From NCBI GenBank assembly GCA_947383645.1, contig CANDEH010000042.1, positions 1 to 19,187 on the forward strand: a stretch of 19,187 bases of DNA, read 5' to 3'. The stretch is from an uncultured Clostridia bacterium (GTDB lineage Bacteria; Bacillota; Clostridia; Oscillospirales; Oscillospiraceae). Numbering within the stretch: position 1 is the first letter of the stretch; every line of letters starts with the position of its first letter. The translations under genes were made by a program, and so were the position numbers. Below the pieces are notes generated by a model. It saw only the letters and a program-made list of their open reading frames with translations, made no database searches and was not told the DNA's origin. Shown here piece by piece: positions 13,904-19,187 of the stretch.

Positions 13904-15112
13904 ATGAAAAAGTTATTGGCAATTCTTCTCAGCATGTGCATGATTTTAGCCATGGCATCATGCGGCGACCCGACAAAGCCCGGCAACAACGACAACCCTG
14001 GCAGCACCGGGAACGGTGATCCTGCCTCCGGCGCCGGCAGCGACCCCATCTATATCGGCTGCATTCTGCCCATGTCCGGCAGCTCGGCCTACGACGGGGA
14101 GAGCGCCATGAACGGCGCGAAAGCGGCGGCCAAGTATATCAACGACAACGGCGGAATCCTCGGCGGCCGCACGATTGAGCTGGTCATTGAGGACAGCGCC
14201 ACCGACCCGGACACCGCTGCCTCCGCGGCGGAGAAGCTAATCAACAGCGACCACGTCTCCGCTCTGATCGGCGGCTTCAACAGCTCCTGCACCGCGGCGG
14301 TCATGCCCATCGCCGCCCAGTACGGCGTCCCCCTTGTCACGGCCATCGCCACCTCCGCCAAGCTCACCGAGGAGGGCAACGAGTGGTTCTTCCGCGCCGT
14401 GGGCATCTCCAGTCTCTATATCAGCTCCTTTGCAGAGAAGGTTATCAACGAGATCGGCGGCAAGAACATCGCCTATATCTATGAGAACGGCGACTGGGGT
14501 CTGGGTTCCGTCACCGCCTTCCAGCAGTGCGTGGAGGGTCTGGGCGGCACCACGCTGACCACCCAGGTGGTCAACAGCACCGACGCCGACCTCTACACCC
14601 AGCTCACCGCCATCAAGAACGCCAATCCCGACGCGGTCTATGCCGTCTCCAACCTGGCCAACGCCGTGCGTATCGCCCAGCAGGCCAAGGAGCTGGGCAT
14701 CACCTGCCCCATCATCGGCGAGGGCGCCTGGGCCTCCGGCGATTTCCTGACCCAGGCGGGAGACGCCGCGGAGGGGATCTACGGCATGGTGGAGTACCTG
14801 CCCGACATCGACACCGAGCTCAACCCCATGTTCACCCAGCTCTACGGTGAGATCACCAACGGAAAGTCCCCCGACAAGTACGCCGCCTGCGACTTCAACG
14901 CCGTTCTGGTGATGGCCAACGCCATCGACAAGGCCGGCAGCACCGACGCCGCCGCCATCCGGGACGCCCTGCGGGAGACCGACATGACCATCGTCACCGG
15001 CAACATCAAATTTGACGCCAAGGGCCAGGGCTACGGCTTTGAGACGTTCCTGTCCAAGAACGAGAACGGCGCCGCCATCTGTGCCGGCTCCGCCATTGTA
15101 TCGACAAACTGA
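13904..15112 (+). CDS. livJ: Liv-type ABC transporter substrate-binding lipoprotein
   Basis: Extracellular solute receptor of a HAAT-type importer. Residues 1-20 form a lipoprotein signal peptide (MKKLLAILL..., lipobox AMASC with lipidated Cys20), then a Gly/Asn/Ser/Pro-rich linker to about residue 45. The rest is a two-lobed periplasmic-binding fold (ligand-binding receptor family) opening with IGCILPMSGSSAYDG and IEDSATDPDTA. The 402-residue length is normal. Start has AGGAGG 7 bp upstream. Despite the livJ label, family members bind amino acids, amides, urea or aromatic and heterocyclic acids; beside a deaminase and close to PreTA, a nucleobase or cyclic ureide ligand is plausible. Confidence 0.92.
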   Translation: MKKLLAILLSMCMILAMASCGDPTKPGNNDNPGSTGNGDPASGAGSDPIYIGCILPMSGSSAYDGESAMNGAKAAAKYINDNGGILGGRTIELVIEDSATDPDTAASAAEKLINSDHVSALIGGFNSSCTAAVMPIAAQYGVPLVTAIATSAKLTEEGNEWFFRAVGISSLYISSFAEKVINEIGGKNIAYIYENGDWGLGSVTAFQQCVEGLGGTTLTTQVVNSTDADLYTQLTAIKNANPDAVYAVSNLANAVRIAQQAKELGITCPIIGEGAWASGDFLTQAGDAAEGIYGMVEYLPDIDTELNPMFTQLYGEITNGKSPDKYAACDFNAVLVMANAIDKAGSTDAAAIRDALRETDMTIVTGNIKFDAKGQGYGFETFLSKNENGAAICAGSAIVSTN

Positions 15113-15125
15113 GCCGAACAGGCCG

Positions 15126-15158
15126 CGGCTCCCGGCCAACATCCGTTGCGGGGAGCCG
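15126..15158 (+). other. Intercistronic hairpin between livJ and livH
   Basis: CGGCTCCC (15126-15133) and GGGAGCCG (15151-15158) form a perfect 8-bp stem with a 17-nt loop, followed by a weak CTCCCTTT tail. Placed right after the binding-protein gene, it could reduce read-through or protect the livJ message so that the receptor is made in excess over the membrane parts, as is common in ABC importer operons. This function is inferred. Confidence 0.5.
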
Positions 15159-15196
15159 GACTCCCTTTGACCTGTCAGCAGGAGGAATAGACTACT

Positions 15197-16066
15197 ATGT
15201 TCTCACAACTACTCCTAAACGGTATTGTACTGGGCTCCGGCTACGCGCTGATCGCCGTGGGGCACACCATCATCTTCGGCCTGATGCGGGTGTCCAACTT
15301 CGCCCACGGCGAGCTGTATATGCTGGGCGCATATCTGACCTACACCTTCGTCAACATGCTGGGTCTGCCCTTCTATGTGGGGCTGATTCTGGCCCTGCTG
15401 GGCGGCGCGCTGATGGGGTATCTTCTCAACCGCTTCGTCTTTCGCTACGTGCGGGACGACTCCACGGTAAACGGCCTTGTGACCATCGGGCTGTCCATCT
15501 TTCTGACGAACATCGCCCAGTATCTGTGGGGGGCGGCGCCCAGGAGCATCAAAAACCCCTTCGCCGGCGACACGATCTTTGTCCTCGGCGCGGCGGTGAC
15601 GCCCGCCCGGTTCTTTATCATCTTCGCCTCCGCGGCGGCAATCCTCCTGTTCCACTGCCTGATTAAGTATACCAAGATCGGGAAGGCTTTCCGCGCCACC
15701 TTCCAGAAGCGGGAGGCTGCGCAGCTGGTGGGGGTGAACGTGGAGTCCATCTACTCGCTGAGCACCATCCTTGGAACGGTCATGGCCTGCCTGGCCGGGG
15801 CGCTGCTGGGTCTGGTGTACAGCCTGGAGCCCACCATGGGCATGAAGGCGATCTCCGTGGCCTGGGCAGTGGTCGTCACCGGCGGACCGGGCAATTTTGT
15901 GGGCGCGATCTCGGTGGGATACTTTATCGGTATTGTGGAATCCCTGGGCGGCGGCTACATCTCCTCCGCCTACAAGGACGCGTTCCCATTCATCATGGTG
16001 GTGATCGCCCTGATCGTAAAACCCAACGGCATTTTCGCCAAGTCCGGCAGCCGGATGAACGGATAG
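15197..16066 (+). CDS. livH: Liv-type ABC transporter permease, LivH family
   Basis: Integral membrane permease of 289 residues, the usual LivH size. Strongly hydrophobic segments cover most of the protein; the opening LLNGIVLGSGYALIAVGHT and the following MRVSNFAHGELYMLGAY are the family signature. The cytoplasmic loop KIGKAFRATFQKREAAQLVGV contacts the ATPases. AGGAGG lies 11 bp before the ATG. It pairs with LivM, encoded 16 bp downstream. Confidence 0.93.
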   Translation: MFSQLLLNGIVLGSGYALIAVGHTIIFGLMRVSNFAHGELYMLGAYLTYTFVNMLGLPFYVGLILALLGGALMGYLLNRFVFRYVRDDSTVNGLVTIGLSIFLTNIAQYLWGAAPRSIKNPFAGDTIFVLGAAVTPARFFIIFASAAAILLFHCLIKYTKIGKAFRATFQKREAAQLVGVNVESIYSLSTILGTVMACLAGALLGLVYSLEPTMGMKAISVAWAVVVTGGPGNFVGAISVGYFIGIVESLGGGYISSAYKDAFPFIMVVIALIVKPNGIFAKSGSRMNG

Positions 16067-16082
16067 AAAGGAGGGTGACAGA

Positions 16083-17063
16083 ATGCGAACACGTAGAATT
16101 GACAGCAACGGGAAAAAATTTATCTGCTGGACTGCGCTGCTGGCGCTGCTGCCCCTCCTGATCCGCTCCGAGTACGTGCAGCACCTGAGCGTGACGGCGC
16201 TGATCTATATTCTGACGGCCCAGGGACTGAACATCGTGCTGGGCTACTGCGGCACCATGACGCTGGGGCAGGCCGGCTTCTACGCCATCGGCGGCTATGT
16301 CTTCGCCATCGCCATGTCCAAAGCCGGGCTGGGCTGGTGGACGGCGCTGCTGGCCGCGGTGGCGGTGACCACGGCAATCGGTTTTCTGCTGGGCGCCATC
16401 AGCCTGCGGGTGCGGGGCAGCTCCTTCATTATCATCACCATCCTGTTCTCCAGAATCGTACACATGGTGCTGCTCAACTGGATTGAGATGACCAACGGGC
16501 AGGCCGGCATCACCGGCGTCCCCTCCCCCGTCCTGTTTGGAACAACGGTGGTGAGCAAGGTGGGTCTCTACTACTTCGTCCTGGCCTTTGTGGTCCTGAC
16601 GCAGTTTTTGACGGGGCGGCTTGTGAACTCCAAGATCGGCCGCGCCTTCATCGCCGTCAAGCAGGACGAGTCCCTGGCCACCAGCCTGGGGATCTCCCCC
16701 TACCACTTCTCCCTGGCCGCCTTCTCCATCAGCGTGGCGGTGACCGCCCTGGCCGGCGTGCTCCACGCCAGCTACGCCCAGATGGTCAGCCCGGAGATGG
16801 CCGGCTTCAACAATGTGATGCTCTACATCATTATGATGACGGTGGTGGGCGGACGCGGCACGCTGTGGGGCCCTGTGCTGGGCGCGTTTATCTTCACATT
16901 CCTGCCGGAGTACCTGCGTGTGGCGGACACCCTGCGCATGCCGATTTTCGGTGTGCTGCTGATCGTACTGGTGCTCTTCATCCCCGACGGGCTGATTCCC
17001 ACCTTCTACAAGGCCCTGCGCCGCTGGAAAGTGAGACAGCGGACAGTAAAGGAGGCGGTATAA
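16083..17063 (+). CDS. livM: Liv-type ABC transporter permease, LivM family
   Basis: Second permease, 326 residues, with many membrane-spanning segments. The family pattern includes LNIVLGYCGTMTLGQAGFYAIGG in two adjoining pieces near residues 50-75, the GSSFIIITILFSRI segment, the KIGRAFIAVKQDE coupling loop and VVGGRGTLWGPVLGA near the C-terminus. AAGGAGGG lies just before the ATG. Its stop codon overlaps the livG start (TAATG), so the two are translationally coupled. Confidence 0.93.
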   Translation: MRTRRIDSNGKKFICWTALLALLPLLIRSEYVQHLSVTALIYILTAQGLNIVLGYCGTMTLGQAGFYAIGGYVFAIAMSKAGLGWWTALLAAVAVTTAIGFLLGAISLRVRGSSFIIITILFSRIVHMVLLNWIEMTNGQAGITGVPSPVLFGTTVVSKVGLYYFVLAFVVLTQFLTGRLVNSKIGRAFIAVKQDESLATSLGISPYHFSLAAFSISVAVTALAGVLHASYAQMVSPEMAGFNNVMLYIIMMTVVGGRGTLWGPVLGAFIFTFLPEYLRVADTLRMPIFGVLLIVLVLFIPDGLIPTFYKALRRWKVRQRTVKEAV

Positions 17064-17830
17064 TGGCGCTGCTGGAGGTCAAAAATCTGACAAAGGAGTT
17101 CGGCGGACTGAAGGCGGTAAAGGATGTGTCCTTTCACGTGGACGAGGGACAGATCGTCAGCCTGATCGGTCCCAACGGCGCCGGCAAGACCACCACCTTC
17201 TCCATGGTGACGGGGCTGGTGCAGCCCACCGCCGGCAGCGTCCTCTTCAACGGGGAGGACATCACCGGCATGCAGGCCTACCAGGTGGCCGCCAGAGGAC
17301 TGGTGACCACCTTCCAGAAGACCAAGGTATTCCCCACGCTGACCGTGGGGGAGGCGGTGATGGTCGGCACCCACTGCAAGCACGACACCTCCCCCTGGGA
17401 CATCCTGCTGCGCACGAAAAAGTTCTACAGCGAGCGGGAAAAGTCGGAAAAAAAGGTGGAGGAGGTGCTTTCCTACACCGGCCTGGAGAGCAAGCGGGAC
17501 TACATGTGCACCAGCCTCTCCTACGGCGAGCAGAGAATTCTGGAAATCGCGGTGGCCATGGCGGCCAGTCCCAAGCTGCTCCTGCTGGACGAGCCCGCCG
17601 CCGGCCTGAACCACACCGAGTCCGACAATCTGATGCACATGATCTACGGACTGCGGGACGCGGGCATGACCATTCTGCTGATCGAACACGACATGCACCT
17701 TGTTATGCGGATCTCCGACAAAGTGGTGGTAATCAACTTCGGCGAGCGGATCGCCTTCGGCACGCCCCAGGAGGTCACCAGCAACGAGGATGTGATTGAG
17801 GCCTATCTCGGCTCTGGAGGTGATGATTGA
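17063..17830 (+). CDS. livG: Liv-type ABC transporter ATP-binding protein, LivG family
   Basis: Cytoplasmic ATPase of 255 residues. Walker A GPNGAGKTT at 36-44, signature LSYGEQ at 152-157, Walker B LLLLDEP at 172-178, and the switch His209 (IEHD). The LivG-type LSYGEQ rather than LSGGEQ distinguishes it from the partner LivF. ATG at 17063 has GGAGG 7 bp upstream; an upstream extension of the frame inside livM is not used. The stop overlaps the livF start by one base. Confidence 0.94.
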   Translation: MALLEVKNLTKEFGGLKAVKDVSFHVDEGQIVSLIGPNGAGKTTTFSMVTGLVQPTAGSVLFNGEDITGMQAYQVAARGLVTTFQKTKVFPTLTVGEAVMVGTHCKHDTSPWDILLRTKKFYSEREKSEKKVEEVLSYTGLESKRDYMCTSLSYGEQRILEIAVAMAASPKLLLLDEPAAGLNHTESDNLMHMIYGLRDAGMTILLIEHDMHLVMRISDKVVVINFGERIAFGTPQEVTSNEDVIEAYLGSGGDD

Positions 17831-18534
17831 TGCTGCTGGAACTGCATGACGTCTGCACCGGCTACGGCATGGTCCAGGTGCTCAACGGGCTGAGCCTCCA
17901 TGTGGAGGAGGGACAGCTGGTGACCATCGTGGGCCCCAACGGGGCGGGAAAGACCACCACGCTGCGCACCATCTGCGGCCTGCTGCCGGTGACACGGGGA
18001 GAGATTCTCTTCGCCGGCCAGCGCATCGACAACATGAAGTCGGACAAGATCGTGCGCCTGGGCATCGCCCACTGCCCGGAGGGGCGGCAGATCTGGCCCA
18101 GCATGACGGTGATGGAGAATCTGGAGCTGGGCGCGTTTATCCGCAAGTCCGGCGTCAAGGCGGACATCGAGCGGATGTTCACCCTGTTCCCCATCCTGAA
18201 GGAGCGCAAAAACCAGCTGGCCGGCTCCCTCTCCGGCGGAGAGCAGCAGTCCCTGGCGGTGGCCCGGGCCCTGATGCTCCGCCCGAAGCTGATCCTCTTT
18301 GACGAGCCCTCCCTGGGCCTGTCGCCCAAGCTGATTAACGAGACGCTGTCCCTGATTAAGCGGATCAATCAGGAGGAGGGAATCTCCGTACTGCTGGTGG
18401 AGCAGAACGCCCGCATGGCGCTGAAGATCGCCGACGAGGGGTATGTCCTGGAGAAGGGCGTCTCGGTGCTGGAGGGCAAGGCCAGCAGTCTGGCAAATGA
18501 TGACTATGTCCAGAAGTCGTATCTCGGCATGTGA
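17830..18534 (+). CDS. livF: Liv-type ABC transporter ATP-binding protein, LivF family
   Basis: Second ATPase, 234 residues, expected to pair with LivG. Walker A GPNGAGKTT at 35-43, signature LSGGEQ at 134-139, Walker B LILFDEP at 154-160. HCPEGRQIWPSMTVMENL is the LivF Q-loop region. ATG at 17830 shares its A with the livG TGA; GGAGG at 17816-17820 is 9 bp upstream. A TTG at 17827 is a less likely start. It is the last gene of the operon. Confidence 0.94.
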   Translation: MLLELHDVCTGYGMVQVLNGLSLHVEEGQLVTIVGPNGAGKTTTLRTICGLLPVTRGEILFAGQRIDNMKSDKIVRLGIAHCPEGRQIWPSMTVMENLELGAFIRKSGVKADIERMFTLFPILKERKNQLAGSLSGGEQQSLAVARALMLRPKLILFDEPSLGLSPKLINETLSLIKRINQEEGISVLLVEQNARMALKIADEGYVLEKGVSVLEGKASSLANDDYVQKSYLGM

Positions 18535-18827
18535 CATGCCGGCGGCGGACGGGCAGAGGCATAAAACTCTCAATGAATAGAAAGCGGCCCGGAGACGGGC
18601 CCAGCGGCAGCGGGGAGCCGGGAGGGGAACGGAGAGCCTGCCTCGGAGCCGCCCAACGGCTTTTGACCGCGCGGATCCGAGAACCGACCATCCGGACCTG
18701 CAAGACCACTGACACCCCGCTCTGCTGCGCCTGGGGGCTGACCGGATACCCGGTCAGCCCCCAGGCGTTTTCGGCCCGCCGCCGCTCCGCGTTAAGGAAC
18801 CCGTCAGGGGGGCCTGCAAGGATTAGA
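18535..18827. other. Intergenic region downstream of livF
   Basis: No gene is supported in this stretch; open frames here lack ribosome sites and recognisable domains. It holds a small hairpin with a GAGA loop (GGCCCG at 18586-18591 and CGGGCC at 18596-18601) without a T-run, and the strong terminator listed separately. Confidence 0.6.
18728..18771 (+). terminator. Strong intrinsic terminator of the Liv operon
   Basis: Two arms of 18 bases (18728-18745 and 18750-18767) pair perfectly around a 4-nt loop ATAC, and TTTT follows at 18768-18771. The stem is very GC-rich and unusually long. It lies about 190 bp after the livF stop. The short T-run is the only weak point; the opposite strand has no T-run, so it is probably one-directional. 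Confidence 0.85.
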
Positions 18828-18984
18828 GCTTGTTTGAAAATTGGAAATATGCGCAACGGCGAGGGATTTTTTCGCTGGTCAAGGCAAGTTTTCGCAGGAA
18901 TACTTTGTGTATTTCAAGAAAATTTAACGCAGAACAGCGGAAAAAGAACCGCCGTTTGGGCGTGTTGACATTTTTCAAACAAGC
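18828..18984. repeat. 157-bp element with 13-bp terminal inverted repeats (MITE-like)
   Basis: GCTTGTTTGAAAA (18828-18840) and TTTTCAAACAAGC (18972-18984) are exact inverted copies bounding a non-coding stretch that is more AT-rich than the flanks. Interior GCGG and CCGC arms around AAAAAGAA give an additional small hairpin. No target-site duplication is obvious and no transposase is encoded. It is compatible with a miniature transposable element or a structured RNA. Confidence 0.5.
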
Positions 18985-19029
18985 CATAGCCTTGATGGGC
19001 GAAAAGGCGGATTTTTCCCGAAAAACTGG

Positions 19030-19058
19030 TTGACAATCGCCCTTCCAGCTGATATACT
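19030..19058 (+). promoter_or_regulatory. Promoter of rplU
   Basis: TTGACA (19030-19035), 17-bp spacer, TATACT (19053-19058, 5 of 6). This strong promoter suits a ribosomal protein operon. The resulting leader is about 80 nt; an L21-type autoregulatory leader could be here, but I could not match a known structure. Confidence 0.75.
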
Positions 19059-19143
19059 AATTGGGCCGCTTTGAATGGGTTTATAAAAGTGCGCCCGGCG
19101 CCACCCCCGACAGCGAGCCCGTAATGAAGGAGTTGAAACAAGC

Positions 19144-19187
19144 ATGAACGCAATCATCGTGACCGGCGGCAAGCAGTACAAGGTGGC
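19144..19187 (+). CDS. rplU: Ribosomal protein L21, 5' end only
   Basis: The first 14 codons read MNAIIVTGGKQYKV, the typical L21 N-terminus (the [IV]-x-x-GGKQYKV motif). AAGGAG at 19127-19132 precedes the ATG by 11 bp. The gene continues past the right edge. In Clostridia it normally heads the rplU - ribosomal-processing protease - rpmA - obgE group, so the accessory operons to the left adjoin a core housekeeping locus. Confidence 0.85.
   Translation, partial: MNAIIVTGGKQYKV

Noticed and set aside
19059..19143. A known L21 autoregulatory leader RNA.
   Set aside because: Position fits, but I could not match a defined consensus structure by eye, so no RNA feature is listed.

Overview
The window (about 19.2 kb, GC-rich) looks like the chromosome of an anaerobic, Gram-positive Clostridia member, most likely Oscillospiraceae-like. 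The reasons are strong AGGAGG-type ribosome binding sites, sigma-A type promoters (TTGACA, 17 bp, TATAAT-like), an unprocessed lipoprotein-type binding protein, and a set of iron-sulfur and B12 enzymes typical of anaerobic metabolism. The taxonomic call is an inference from gene content and base composition only. No rRNA, tRNA or CRISPR array was seen.

Layout. (1) 24-1795, plus strand: a D-2-hydroxyacid dehydrogenase of the C-terminal-binding-protein type and a GntR/FCD regulator with its own promoter. (2) 1917-2618: a minus-strand small serine recombinase with its own promoter and, just beyond its 3' end, a 26-bp near-palindrome with the geometry of a serine-recombinase crossover site. (3) 2761-4059: an FAD oxidoreductase fused to a C-terminal Rieske domain. 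(4) 4241-12124: a seven-gene operon driven by one promoter: hydantoinase/dihydropyrimidinase homologue, family III CoA-transferase, PreT and PreA (dihydropyrimidine dehydrogenase pair), methylmalonyl-CoA epimerase, B12-binding small mutase subunit and large mutase subunit. (5) 12207-18534: a second operon with a perfect-consensus promoter: an 8-oxoguanine deaminase-like amidohydrolase followed by a complete Liv-type ABC importer (LivJ, H, M, G, F), closed by an 18-bp perfect stem terminator. (6) 18828-19187: a 157-bp element with 13-bp perfect terminal inverted repeats, then the promoter and first codons of rplU (ribosomal protein L21).

How the genes may work together. The first operon joins reduction and ring opening of a pyrimidine-like ring (PreTA, hydantoinase) to CoA activation (CoA-transferase) and a methylmalonyl-CoA to succinyl-CoA type rearrangement (epimerase, two-subunit B12 mutase). 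Thymine is the textbook pyrimidine whose reductive breakdown gives a methylmalonate-level carbon skeleton, so a thymine-to-succinyl-CoA route is the simplest reading. However, three of the enzymes depart from the usual family motifs at or near active sites: the hydantoinase has H-x-Q in place of the metal-binding H-x-H, PreA has CLSCP in place of the usual N-[LF]-S-C-P and KLGGI in place of K-x-T-P-N, and the mutase lacks the usual HTQTAG-like loop. The true substrate may therefore be a different N-heterocycle. The second operon would import and deaminate a related compound. The two operons share an almost identical short leader ending in a terminator-like GC hairpin, placed between promoter and first gene, which suggests common control by attenuation.
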